NCBI GenBank assembly: GCA_028386065.3
Contig: JAKUCV010000247.1
Span: forward strand, 59,631-123,630
Direction of reading: 5' to 3'
DNA: 64,000 nt
Source: Turnera subulata
Taxonomy: Eukaryota; Streptophyta; Magnoliopsida; Malpighiales; Passifloraceae
Part shown: one piece after another, positions 21,952 through 33,713 of the stretch
Position numbering within the stretch: position 1 is the first letter of the stretch
Layout of the letters: each line of letters starts with the position of its first letter
Made by a program: the position numbers and the translations under genes
Notes under the pieces: generated by a model
Databases searched by the model: none
Seen by the model: only the letters and a program-made list of their open reading frames with translations
Told to the model about the DNA's origin: nothing

Positions 21952-22755
21952 GGAGGTGGATTCGTCGGTGCTTTACGTGGGAGTGGAGGCGACGGCGTGA
22001 CCTGCTGTGGCGGCTGCAGTCATTCGTCGGCAGGAACGAACTTGTGGTGGCTGGCGGCAGCGAGCGAGGCGGCAGCAGGTGGTTGTGTCGGGTGGTGTCC
22101 GTGTGTGTGGTGTCGTTGGTGGAGGAGAAGAGGACGGTGATGATGGCGGCGGGTGTGGTGTGTGGCCGGTGGTGTGTTTGTGTGTTTATTTTTCCTGTTT
22201 TTTTCCCTTCTTTTTTTATGTTATGGAGAAGAGAATTTGCAGCTTCTGTACTAAGTGTAGGGAATGATCAGACAAATTCTAAATTGGATGTTGCTTTGGG
22301 CGGGTATTGGTGTGTCTGGTGTGATAGGAATTCATGGTTTTTTTATAACAAGAAAAAGTTGAAACACAATATTGAAGAGGATAGGATATAGGATGGGGAT
22401 AATAAAAAAAATGTTATAGTGCACCATTTGTGAATAATGGGGCTGTGATAGTGCGCACCAACAGTAGAATAAAAGAAAGAATTTGACCCAACAAAAGGTC
22501 TATTGTGCCCCTCTAGCCTCCTTTGGTTTTCTAACAAACTCAGGGGTATAACCGTCAGTTTTCTAATTCAGAAAATTCCAACTCGTCACGGAAATTCCGC
22601 AAAAATATCCGGGATATGGAGTGAAACTCGGAATCGGAATCCGATGCTCGGTTTACCATGAAATAATTACCAAAGTTTGTTTCCATATGATAAATTATTG
22701 TACAAAGTCCTTTTACAGTCCCGGTAAAAACATAGATTTTACCCGGACTGTTACA

Positions 22756-23365
22756 ATTAATGAAGGAAATTATTAAATTATATTATTATTTTTTCATTAA
22801 TTTTTTCATCGTCGTCATTGTTGTTGTTGGTAGTTTTTGTGACTATTCAGTTGTTCTTTGATTTTTTTCTTTATAATTCTTATTGAGTTATTGTAATTAT
22901 TCATCTCTATGATTATTCTTTTTATTATTGTAATTGTTTCTTACTCATAGTTTTCCTTGACACTTCGACTATTCTTACCCATAGTTCTATTATTTTTTAG
23001 TAATTATTGTTCTTCATAATTTTTTAAAATTTTTTAGGAAATAAAAATAAAGATTTATCTATTAATCATTACTTTGATAAGAACTTACATATAATGTAGG
23101 CAAAGATTGATTTTTCTGCACGTGCAATGCATGTGGTCTAATATTATATTTTTAAAATCACGTAGTATAGTATTAATCATTATCTTGAGAAAAATTTATG
23201 TATAATGATTTTAAAAAAAAACAAATCCTGGCAAACGGATACGCAATATTTAGAATTAGTTTATGTAGTGGGATAGAAATTTATAAATTGATTATTATTA
23301 ATAATATTTTTTAATCCATTTGATATTACAAATTATATAATTATTAAATATTAAATATAGTATTT
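22756..23365. repeat. AT-rich tandem repeat, unit 1
   Basis: Landmarks in order: 'attaatgaagga', 'ttgagaaaaatttatgtataatg', 'ttataaattgattattattaataatat', 'tttgatattacaaattatata'. The same landmarks recur in order at 26065-26327/36355-36419 and at 36420-36660. No gene. Confidence 0.6.
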
Positions 23366-25005
23366 GTAACAGCTCGGGTAATTTTTATGTTTTTACCGGT
23401 ACTGTAAAAATTTATTTTACCGTTATTTACCATTAAAATTAACCTTTGGTAATTAATTATGGTAATTCGAGCTTTGGATTCCGAAACCGAGCCCTGTCCC
23501 ACGTTCGGGATTTTTCTGCGGATTTTTCGGACAAGAGTTGGAATTTTTCGGGCCCAGGAATCTTCAGAAAATCCGGGTTTATCCTCGAGATATCGAACCA
23601 GAAATAAAGCTAAGGGGGTATTATAGTTATTTTCTGGTCCGGACAGAACCCGCCTCACATGCTGCACAGTGTTGAGTTTTGCAGCCGCCTCCCATTGTGA
23701 AGCTTGTGAGCTGCTTGTGTTATCCGTGCGTTGCCAGTACCTTGCCCGTGCATCATCAGTGTTTGAAAGCCTTTAACCTATATCACTCTGCCTTCCAGTT
23801 TCACCATCATCCTCGCCTCTGCAAAAACTTCACCTGCAACATATCACTGCCTCACCTGCAAACCACCACTGAAACTCATACACAACCCAGTGCAACTCAT
23901 CACACAAAACCCATACCAGAAAATAAAGAAAAAGAAAAACACACCAAACACCCAACCCAAAGACGCCACGTCATCGTCACCTTCCTTCCTCCCCTCTGCC
24001 ACTGTTCATGCGTAGGTGAACCAAGCCACCACACGCGACACCACCCTCACCATCCCGCTCCCCGTGCCGTCGCCAACCAGACGCAGCCGTCGCCGCTCAC
24101 CCTTGCTGCTCGACGCGCTGCCAACGACGGAGAACCCGACGGGCTGCACCTCCTCCCTGCCGCTCGTCGTCAGCCGCAACAAGCCCCGCCGACAGCAGAC
24201 GCCACCTTCGTCGCGCCTCCCCTTGCTCGCCGCAGTTGCTGCCGTGCCTTTCCTCGCCGCGCCGCCCGTCGTCACCTCGCCTAGGTGAGTTGCAGATCGG
24301 GTTGAGGACACCCCTTTCGGTCGGGTGGGTCGAGTTTGACCCGACACCTCAACCGGGTCTCGAGATGTGGGCTGAGTGTGTTTGGGCTTGGTCAATAGGA
24401 TTGGGCTATGGTTGCTGGGTTGGGCGTGGGTTGTGATGTCTGGACTGCTGTATGGGCCTGAGCTTGGGCTCCTAATGGGGCTTGGGGCTGGTCTATATAG
24501 TAGATTGGGCTGACACTGTTTGCCCAGTCCGGTTGTAAAAAAAAAAAAAAGAGAAAAAAAAGGAATAAATCTGGAAAATAATAATTCTGGGAATAACTTG
24601 GAAATAAAAAAATAAGTAATTTGTGTTTTGGAAAAGAATATATGTTGTGGTATATAATGTTTTGGAAAAAAAATATATATAGCAGGGTAATTAATTTGGA
24701 AAATATAATGGAAGTATTTTGGAAAATATATATATGCTATATTAAATTATGGAAATATTTGGAAAGTACATACTTATGAAAAATAAATATGGAAAGGGTA
24801 TTATCAAAGTATTAAATCGGAATAATGTCCGGATATAAGAATAGTATGGTGTTTTGACACTTGAAAATAAATGGTGAATTATGATGATAATGGAGAAATA
24901 ACCTGAGGCAGTAACCGCGACGAGTCAGTATTTATTTTTCGGTACACAGTATTACCATGGCATTTGCATATCATCTTATATGTGCATATTATTTGTTTGA
25001 TATAG

Positions 25006-25082
25006 GAGTTGATAACGAGCAGATACCTGAGGAACCGGACTTGGAGTCTGTTGGGCATTTCCAAACCTGATAATCGGCTAAG
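25006..25082 (+). other. Predicted LTR internal exon (solo LTR)
   Basis: 77 nt between 'tgatatag' and 'ctaag/gtgagg'. In phase 1 it encodes G-V-D-N-E-Q-I-P-E-E-P...F-Q-T and a stop. Confidence 0.45.
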
Positions 25083-25405
25083 GTGAGGATGGATAGCCTT
25101 TGATATGTGCCCGTAATACTGTGTGTGTTTTTGTTGTTTGATTGAACTGCTGAGATGGTTATTGTTGGATACTTGACTGCTATGGTATTGTTGTTGTTGC
25201 TGCTGTTTGACTGTGATATTGGTTTTGAGAATATTGTGTTGGGATTGACGATGAACTGATAACTGTGGATAATTGAGGAAAGGATAATGAGTATTGGAAA
25301 TGGAATTGAATTGAATTTGAGATGATGATATAATTGTCACGTGGAAAGTAGTGGTACGACTAGATGGTTAGAGACTAGTTCTGTGGTGTCATGGCCGGTT
25401 TGGTT

Positions 25406-25462
25406 TGGATATTGGGGATGTTGATCCCGGATGATTTGGATATTGGGATGTTGATCCCGGAT
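25406..25462. repeat. GGGATGTTGATCCC minisatellite (2 copies)
   Basis: Two palindromic copies with stem GGGAT/ATCCC, about 38 bp apart. Confidence 0.7.
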
Positions 25463-25673
25463 TGTGTTTTGGCCTGGCATCCGGAATTAGTTAATAACCA
25501 GGTACGACCCTAGCTTGTCCAGTGCCAGGGGCCCGGAAGATAAAATTTGTAATAATAATAAACATTCTTTTGGTCTTGGCTCAGTTGTATTTTGGTAGAT
25601 TCTTGTGTTGTGTTTGCTTGTATTTACTTCGAAAGTATTATGGTTGCCTGCATATCTCTGTTTATCCTTTGTC

Positions 25674-25722
25674 GGTGAGCACTTCGGACTCACCCCTCGC
25701 CTGCGGGGTTTCATCCCGTAGG
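25674..25722 (+). other. Two-hairpin module (solo LTR)
   Basis: GGTGAG/CTCACC (25674-25694) then CCTGCGGG/CCCGTAGG (25700-25722, one G-T pair). Confidence 0.65.
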
Positions 25723-26064
25723 TTGAGATGTTTCGTAGTTCAGTTATGACGTTCGATGGCTGCTGCTTTCTTCTCCACCTGACTCCGGATCCATACCTTC
25801 GCTGCATGTGCATATAAGACTTCCACTGTTGTGTATTACGTGTGTTGCTGCTTTCCTAATTTGCCTATGATGATGTTGTACCATATGTGTTCTGTTGCTG
25901 TTGTTGAGGATGTAGCTTGGATAAAGGTCCCCGAGTATGGGTGACAATTGTATTATATGGATTCCTGTTGTAAAATACTTGCGAGTTGTACTGTATTCCC
26001 TATCAATAAGAATAGTTTCGGCACGTGTTTACTGTATCTGGTAAATACGGGTCGGGGCGCTTCA

Positions 26065-26327
26065 TTATTAATGAAGGATTTTATTAAATTATAGTTTTAT
26101 TTTTAATTATTATTTATTTTTAATGTCGTTGTTTTTTTGATAGTTTACGTTAACTATTCAATTATACTTCATGTTTTAATAAATTATTATACATCAATTA
26201 TTATTTTGAGAAGAACATATATATTTTGTACACAAAGAGTTTTTTTCATATTCTAGACAAATGAATTGTTTAGAATTATTTTTTTATTAGAATATGACTA
26301 TATAAATCTATTATTGTTAATGAAATT
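26065..26327. repeat. AT-rich tandem repeat, unit 2, first part
   Basis: Same landmarks as unit 1 (for example 'attaatgaagga', 'ttgagaagaac', 'aaatgaattgtttagaatt', 'tattattgttaatg'). Interrupted by the chromovirus at 26328-36354; the unit resumes at 36355. Confidence 0.6.
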
Positions 26328-26664
26328 TGAAACAACCTGACCCGTATTTACCGTTATTCACAGTAAACACGTGGTCATCTTATTATTACTAGAATAACAA
26401 CATACAAGTCATACAATAAAGTCAAACCCAAGCATAGCTTAATATAGCAAACCACACACGTCACCCGAGCACGGGGACAATTATTACAAAAGCAGTCTCA
26501 ACAGCAACCAACAACAGAAGCAAGAGTCACACAACAGCAGCGGGAGGCTTGAAAATAACAACAGCACACCACAAATGAAAGATGCAGCGGAGTATGGATC
26601 CGGGTCTGGCAGAGGGTACGCCGCAGCTTGCCTAGCACGTTCCTGTACTAAAAGCAAATCAATC

Positions 26665-26715
26665 TATATGACCGAGTCACGTAGTGAGGGGTGAGTCCAA
26701 AGTGCTCATCGGGTA
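26665..26715 (-). other. Two-hairpin module of LTR A3 (3' copy)
   Basis: CTATATGAC (26665-26673) faces GTCACGTAG (26677-26685); the other LTR has CTACGTGAC here, which pairs better. Followed by GGTGAG...CTCATC. Confidence 0.55.
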
Positions 26716-27391
26716 AAATCCACAAATAATAATTAATATACAAGCATCCACTATAACCAGGTTGTCAAGAACAATTAACACAAGACAAGACATAACATTA
26801 ACCGAACCTACTCTCACCGGTCATCTTTCCTAACAACTAGCCAGTAGACTTGTCCAAATTTTATTAGCAGGGCCCCTATCACAAATTAAATGTTGGCCGT
26901 GCCTGGTAGCCAGGTTAGCTAACCCCAGGGTACTCCCCGTTAAACCATAACATCACAAATCACAAAGTATCACAATAACCGAGTCCCGAAGTCCTCGGCC
27001 GGGAGTCCCGCAATCCTCCCTTTCATAAATTAAATCATAACACAAATCTCAAGATGACTACCATCTGGCCGTACCAACACTTAATTGTGACTATCTAACT
27101 ATCTAGGTGATACCATTATTATTACTCAGTGTCATTTAATTCCTCATATCCTATCCTGAGTAGGCACTCTGCCTCTCAACTCGTTTGGATAGTTTTAATC
27201 ACAACACAGATACTCACGGAACTCATTCATACCCATTTCTCAACAACAACAACTATATCAACAACACAATACACAATCCATCAACCATTCACAGTCACAA
27301 CGAATTATTCACAACAAGGCATACACGACAAAATATCAACAAACCACAACTCGGTATAACGGGCAGCATATTAATAATTACTTGTCCTCAC

Positions 27392-27457
27392 CTCAGTTGA
27401 TAAATTCCTCGGGAATTTCGCCCTCGGGTTCCAAGTTCTCGTTCACGTTCTCTTCAC
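27392..27457 (-). other. Predicted LTR internal exon (A3, 3' LTR)
   Basis: 66 nt on the minus strand between 'cttctag' and 'ctgag/gtgagg'. Encodes G-E-E-N...L-E-P-E...F-I-N and a stop, aligning without gaps to the A1 and A2 peptides. Confidence 0.45.
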
Positions 27458-28981
27458 CTAGAAGTATTAACATACAATCACATAAATACACAACAAAATG
27501 ATATGCATGTATTTATCTAATATGGTACCGTTATACCATAATTAATATTTTAGATTATAGATCCATTATATGTGTACACTATATTTTATAAAATATTATT
27601 TGAAAATATATTCCACGGTCCATAACATATAATTGTCCTTCCCATTACGTGTATGTATATAAATGTATATATATATATTTCCAGAATACTAATTATAAAT
27701 AAATTGGAATTATTTTGTGTATGTGTATAGTTATAGTAAGACCTAGGTTATATTTTGGGTCAACAGTTTCAGCTCACAAGGCTTGAGTGCAAGCCCAGGT
27801 CACAAGACCCAGTCCATAACTCAAGGCCAAGACATGAGCCCACTGCTCAGCCCATATCCAAAAACCCATCAGCCGAGTCAACTCGGCCACCACTCACCGA
27901 GTTCGACTTCCCCAACCGGTTCTGCAACCGGAGCAAGAGGAGAAGGGCGACGCGAGGATTACAGGGCCGGCGCTGGCTTTCGTCGGAGAAGACGGCGGCG
28001 AGCAGGCGAGCAGAGGAAGGCGGTCAGGACGGCGGTGACTTGGTGGTTGTGGCGGCTGACGCGAAGAAAAAAGTGAAGAAGCGACGACAGCAGGCGAGGA
28101 CGGCTACAAGCGGTAGTGCGACGAAGAAGACGAACGGCAGCGGCGTGAGCAAACAGGCAAGGGGGCGGCGCGTCAGGTGAGCAGGGGCGAGGTGACCTGC
28201 AACGAACTCGGCTCGGTCACGTGGCTGTCGGGGAAGAGAGTGGAGGAAGGAAGGTTGTGGCGGCGTGCGCGGGTCCTGGTGGTGGTGACGGAGGCGCGAG
28301 AGGGAGGAGGAGAGGCGGAAGGTGCTGCACGAGGTGGCTGCTCGTGGTGGTCCGGTGGCGAAGCGAAGGAAAAAAAAAGAAGAAGAAGAGATGAGGGTGA
28401 CGTAGTTTTGGGGATAGCAGAAGGGGTTGTTAATTTCTTTTTTTTTTTAGATAATAGTATTAAAGCTTGTATGGGAATGGAAACTGGGTAGTTTAGTGAA
28501 TGTAGAGATTGAGCAGACGAGGCTTGCTTCTGGTAGCTGATGTTTTGTGTGTTTAAGTTTGCAGAACAAGTGTGATTTATAAAGCTAGGGAAAGAAGCAA
28601 CAAGTGAATTTGGCAGACAAGGAAAGAAAGAAAAGAATAAAGGTGTCGGTGAATTATTGATGAATTATGGAGGGTTACTGTGTGCATGATTGAGCAAAAA
28701 AATCTGGGTTGTCAAAAGACTTATTTGCCTTTCTAGTTCCCTTTGGGTTTTAAATTAATCTAGGGGTATTATCGTCTTTTCACGCTTTTACCAATCTGGA
28801 AAATTCCAACTTGTCCCAAAAATTCCGTAAAAATATTCGGGGTATGGAATGAGACTCGGAATTGGAATTCGATGCTCGGTTTACCATGAAATAATTACCA
28901 AATGTTAATTCTTCACGGTAAATCACTATGCAAAAGAATTATGGTCGCGGTAAAACGTAAAATTTTACCAGGGCTGTTACA

Positions 28982-28998
28982 GCCTTCCCCCCTTAATG
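28982..28998 (-). other. Polypurine tract of A3
   Basis: Minus strand 'cattaaggggggaaggc' next to the LTR start. Confidence 0.7.
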
Positions 28999-31900
28999 AA
29001 TTTTGTCCCCGAAATTCGATCTTGGTTCTTCATAGAGATGCGGGTACTGCGTTCGCATGTGCTCTTCAACTTCCCATGTGGATTCATTAGCTGAATGCTT
29101 ACTCCACTTGACTTTCACCATGGGAATGGTGCGTTTCCTTAACTGTCGTACTTCTCGTGCAAGGATCTTTTCCGGCACTTCTGTATACATCAGATCCTCT
29201 GCTACCTCAACTTCTGCTGGTGTCACTATATGACTTGGATCTAATCGGTACCTCCTTAGCATCGAGACGTGGAACACATTATGAATGCGCGATAACTCTT
29301 CAGGTAATACCAGTCTGTATGCCAAAGGTCCGACTCTTTCCACGTTCTCATAAGGTCCAATGTATCTAGGGCTTAACTTTCCTTTTTTCCCGAACCTGAT
29401 TACGCCTTTCCATGGCGCAACTTGGAGGAAAACTTTTTCACCAACTTGATACTCCATCTCTCGTCGGTGTTTGTCTGCATAACTCTTCTATCTACTCATG
29501 CACTGTTTAACTGTCTGGATTTTATCAACTGTTTGTTTGACAAAATCCGGACCAACGATCAATCGAAGTCCTTCTTCATCCCAGCAAATCGGACTTCTAC
29601 ACTTCCTTCTGTAGAGAGCTTCAAAGGGCGGCATACCAATACTAGAATGATAACCATTATTGTATGTAAACTCCGCCAAAGGTAGATACTTGTCCCAACT
29701 TCCACTAAAGTTGAGTGCGCATGCTCTGAGCATGTCTTCTAGAGTCTGGATAGTCCTTTCAGACTGTCCGTCCATCTGAGGATGGAAATCAGTACTGAAG
29801 CTCAATTTAGTACCGAGCGCTTCTTGTAGACTCTTCCAAAATCGAGAGATAAACCTCGGATCTCGATCAAACACTATAGACTTGGGTATACCATGCAGTC
29901 TCACAATCTCAGCAACATATTTTCTCGCCAATGTGTCCACGGTATCGGTCTGGCGGATTGGAAGAAAATGAGCGGTTTTTGTCAAACGGTCGACAATGAC
30001 CCAAACGACATCATGCTTCCTTTGAGTCATCGGTAACCCTATCACGAAGTCCATCGTGATCATCTCCCACTTCCATTCTGGTATTGTGAGAGATTTCATC
30101 TTCCCAGTGGGTGCTTGGTGCTCCGCTTTCACTTGTTGACAGGTGATGCATCTCGCAACGTATTCTGCCACATCCTTCTTCATACGAGGGCACCAACAAT
30201 AATGGCTCCTCAGATTCTGATACATCTTGGTACTTCCTAGATGCATAGCATACGGGGTCATATGTCCTTCTTCCAGAATCTGGTTATGCAAGTCTCCGAC
30301 TTTGGGTACACAAAGCCGTTTTCTAATCATCAACGCTCCATCTTCTGCTATGCGGAACTTATCTTCTTTACCGCAACGTACTCCTTCTTTTAGCTTGACA
30401 AGGTCTGAATCTCCATCTTGTAATCCCACAATCCATCCTCTCAGGTTGGACTTGACATTCATGTGTGCTATCAAAGCTCCTGTATCATCATTTGTTAGGT
30501 CAGCTCCCAACTTGCTTAACTCGATGAGTGCAGACATCGAGTAAGTAGTGGAGGCTTCGTTTGGCTGTCTCCGACTCAAAGCATCGGCTACTACATTAGC
30601 CTTCCCAGGGTGGTACTCGATAGTACAATCATAATCATTCAATAGCTCAACCCAACGTCTTTGTCGTAAGTTGAGTTCTTTCTGAGTCATGATGTACTTG
30701 AGAGTTTTGTGGTCGGTGAAGATCCGGCACTTCTCTCCAAACAGGTAGTTTCTTCAAATCTTCAATGCCAGAATCACAGTTTCCATCTCTATATCATGTG
30801 TCGGGTAATTCTTTTCATGAGGCCTTAATTGCCTAGAGGCATATGCAATCACCCGACCTTCTTGCATAAGCACAGCTCCTAACCCATGACCAGAAGCATC
30901 ACAGAACAACACGTACTCTACTCCTGGCTTGGGTACTGCTAATACTGGTACTGTAGTTAGCTTCTTTTTCAACTCCTCGAAGCTCTTATGACATTTTGGA
31001 CTCCAAGTGAAGGGTTGTTCTTTCTGTAACAGCTTCATCATGGGACTGGCTATCAAGGAAAAACCTTCAATGAACCTCCGATAGTATCCTGCAAGGCCAA
31101 GAAAACTTCTGTTCGTACACATTCTTAGGAGGCTCCCACTCAAGAACAGCTTTAACTTTGGCAGGATCTACCTTAATCCCATCTCCTCCTACTATATGTC
31201 CGAGGAAGGAGACTTCTCCTAGCCAGAATTCACACTTTCTGAATTTGGCATACAATTTCTTCTCCCGTAGCCTTTGAAGAACTATCCTCAGGTGCTCCAT
31301 ATGTTCCTTCTTGTCCTTCGAGTAGATAAGGATGTCATCAATGAAAACTACAACAAACTTGTCAAGGAACTCTTTCAGGACCAAGTGCATCAAGCACATA
31401 AACACCGCTGGTGCATTGGTTAACCCGAAAGGTACCACTGTGAACTCGAAGTGGCCGTATTGATTGCGAAATGCAGTCTTTGGTATGTCCTTCTCCGCAA
31501 TCTTAATCTGATGGTAACCTGATCGAAGATCGATCTAGGAAAACACCTAGCTCCCTGTAGCTGGTCGAAGAGGTCATCAATCCTTGGCAAGGGATACTTG
31601 TTCTTTATTGTCACCTTGTTCAGTTGTCGATAATCCACACACATCCTCATGCTACCATCTTTCTTCTTTACGAACAACACCGGTGCACCCCAAGGTGAGG
31701 TACTAGGTCTAATGAAGCCCTTCTCAAGAAGATCATCCAACTGTTTCTTCAGCTCCTGTAGTTTCGTTGGTGCCATCCGATAAGGTTCCATAGAGATGGG
31801 GGTAACTCCAGGTACTAAGTCGATACTGTACTCCACCTCTCTGTCGGGAGGCAATCCCGGTAGATCTTCTGGAAATACATCGGGAAACTCCTTTACTACC

Positions 31901-32484
31901 AGTGTGTCTTCGGGAGTCAGATCCTGAGTTTCTTTGCCCGAGACATGGGTCAACAAGGCATTCGGACCATTTTGCTTCATTCCAAAATCTTGAGTAGCAG
32001 AGATACTGCATGTGGTCGCAGCTCTCCTTGTACCAGTCAAGATAATCGGTCGATCTCCGGTGGATGTCAGTGTCACTTGCTTAGCTCGGCAATCCACCAT
32101 TGCTCGATACTTCGACAATCAATCCATGCCCAAGATTATATTAAAACCTCCCATGTTCATGACAATAAGTTGGGCAGGAAAGGTTTCTTTGCCGTATACT
32201 AAGGGTACGCCCTTACACACACGGTCTAGCCTTACTATAATACCTGCTGGTAATCTAACCCTCATCGGGTGTTCTAGCTTCTCATTTTCACAGTTATGTT
32301 GCATGGCATAGTTCTGAGCTATGAAAGAATGTGTAGCTCCAGGATCTACTAAAGTATGTGCAACATTATCATAAACTGTAAAGGTACCTGCAATCACTTG
32401 GGCAGCATCAGGATCATCCTCTGCAGTGATCACAAAGGCTCTGGGGACTGCTACACTCTGATTGGCGGCAGATTGTGTCTGCAT
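28993..32484 (-). pseudogene. pol: Chromovirus A3 pol (degraded)
   Basis: Fragments in order on the minus strand: protease (32119-32484, LVDPGATHSF); RT start (31420-32118, '..[10 protein letters not shown]'); RT catalytic core (31067-31438, [11 protein letters not shown]); RT end and RNase H (30754-31143, CDASGHGLG and an intact HDIEME); RNase H end and integrase (29488-30690, MDF, 'FDRDPRF', '[11 protein letters not shown]'); integrase C-terminus and chromodomain (28993-29457). Breaks: TGA for Trp at about 32116 and 30751, frameshifts near 31530 and 31110, and a small deletion near 29490 that removes part of the 'AQDRQKSY' region. The integrase active-site block reads FDRD where other copies have SDRD. 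Not functional. Confidence 0.85.
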
Positions 32485-32543
32485 GGCAGAGTTTCCTCAT
32501 CCACGGCCTTGTCCGGAACCTCTAGGTTCACTCGGTACACTTG

Positions 32544-33600
32544 CTACCGAGGCTGGAACGGTCTGTGTTGGGGTTGGATTCCCGGCCCTCCCAAGCTTCG
32601 GGCAAGCAAAACGGTAGTGCCCCAACTTGTTGCATTCGAAACATCTAATCGTGGACAAAGGAGCTCTAGTACGATTGTCACCAGAGGTGGTTCCGCTGGT
32701 TCCGGTCCATCCCCCGGTGGAAGCTCTGCGGTTGTTGTTCCATCCACGTCCATATGACGCTGACGAGTTCTAGCCTCGTCCGACTACTAGTGCACTGGCA
32801 GTCCTCTTGTTCTGGTTCATAGGAACCGTTGTGGCTGCCCTCTTCCGGGCTTCTCGACGAACTGCCTGTTGGTCTAACCAGGTTCCTTCGGCCTTCTGGG
32901 CATCTTTCACCATAGCCTGGTATCCAAAATACTCCTTACACCCCATAATTGCTCTGATGTCGGGATGTAGTCCTCTCCAAAAATGTTGACACTTGGCTTC
33001 CACGGTAGCCACAAGATTTCCTGCATACATGGACAGACGGTTAAACTTCTCCTCATATTCCGTCATGGTCATGTTGTTCTGTCGTAGCTCCAGGAACTCA
33101 CACTACATGTGCTCTCGGAACTGGTCAGTGATGTACTTATCTCTGAACATTTCCGTGAATTCCGCCCACGGCATCACTACAGGCTTTGGCATGTCCCGTG
33201 TGACGGATTCCCACCAGTCGGTAGCTTTCTCCCTAAAGAGAGATGCAACGTAGTTCGCCCAACGATCATCTGTGCATCTCAGTTTATACATAACCCTGGT
33301 GGTCTGGCGCAACCACTTATCTGCAACACGAGGATCTGTAGCTCCCGAGAAGTTTTCAGCTCCAAGTTTGGTTAGCTTGGTGTAGACCGGATCATCGATT
33401 GGTCCTTCGTTGCGGACGGTTTGGTTGTGGAGAATTTGCGTCATCATCTGCATCATCTCCATAGGTAGCGCAGGTGGCATCCCTTGTGCTCCACCATACG
33501 CTGGTTGCCCACCTCCAGCCTGAGGTGGTTGGTCAACCGACATTTGGTCTCTATCCAAGTGCAGCTGTTCATCAGGCTGGTGTCCCTCAACCGGATCCAT
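32544..33600 (-). pseudogene. gag: Chromovirus A3 gag (degraded)
   Basis: Start ATG at 33600 (MDPVEG), ten bases after 'catatag'. The capsid domain is within 33103-33600 ('WLRQTTRVMYKLRCTDDRW'); continuation 32770-33072; zinc knuckle C-F-E-C..GH....C at about 32605-32645. In-frame stops near 33100 and 32770, and a stop near 32499 before the protease. Otherwise collinear with the A1 and A2 gag proteins. Confidence 0.75.
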
Positions 33601-33693
33601 GTCGTGATACCTATATGAAAATGCATGTAATATTTTAATCATGTGGAGCGAGCTATGCACAGCAAACAACACAACAATCATCAAAAGACCTAC

Positions 33694-33713
33694 TTCCCGC
33701 TCCGCTACCAAAA
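33694..33713 (-). other. Primer-binding site of A3
   Basis: Minus strand 'TTTTGGTAGCGGAGCGGGAA' right after the 5' LTR end. Confidence 0.7.

Larger units (their letters stand above)
13528..22755 (-). mobile_element. Tekay/Del-like chromovirus A2, minus strand
   Basis: Order on the minus strand: 5' LTR (22755 down to 19731), primer-binding site (19730-19711), gag (19607-18552), protease-RT-RNase H-integrase-chromodomain (18518-14985), polypurine tract (14944-14960), 3' LTR (14943 down to 13528, truncated). The C-terminal chromodomain and RT type place it in the chromovirus branch; Tekay/Del is my best clade call. It is inactive: four in-frame stops and a truncated 3' LTR. The right flank is 'attaa' (22756-22760); the left duplication is lost at the fusion with the A1 LTR. 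Confidence 0.85.
19731..22755 (-). repeat. 5' LTR of chromovirus A2 (complete, 3025 bp)
   Basis: Starts TGAAGCGCCCCGACC and ends ACTGTTACA. Contains the hairpin module (20085-20133), a GGGAT..ATCCC minisatellite (20341-20440), the internal exon (20705-20783), a CA/TA microsatellite at 21378-21408 and a GC-rich block (21660-22190). On the minus strand a 97-codon frame (21951-21658) is open to the splice donor at about 21673 (CTCAAG/GTGAG). Confidence 0.85.
23366..26064 (+). repeat. Solo LTR, Tekay A1-like (2699 bp)
   Basis: Starts TGTAACAGCTCGGG and ends GGGGCGCTTCA with no internal domain on either side, so it arose by LTR-LTR recombination. Flanks are 'gtatt' (23361-23365) and 'ttatt' (26065-26069), a probable target duplication with one change. 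It interrupts the AT-rich tandem repeat. Confidence 0.8.
26328..28981 (-). repeat. 3' LTR of chromovirus A3
   Basis: 2654 bp, TGAAACAACCTGACC...GGGCTGTTACA. Closely similar to 33714-36354. Contains the hairpin module (26665-26715), the exon 27392-27457, and a GC-rich block at 27890-28370. Confidence 0.9.
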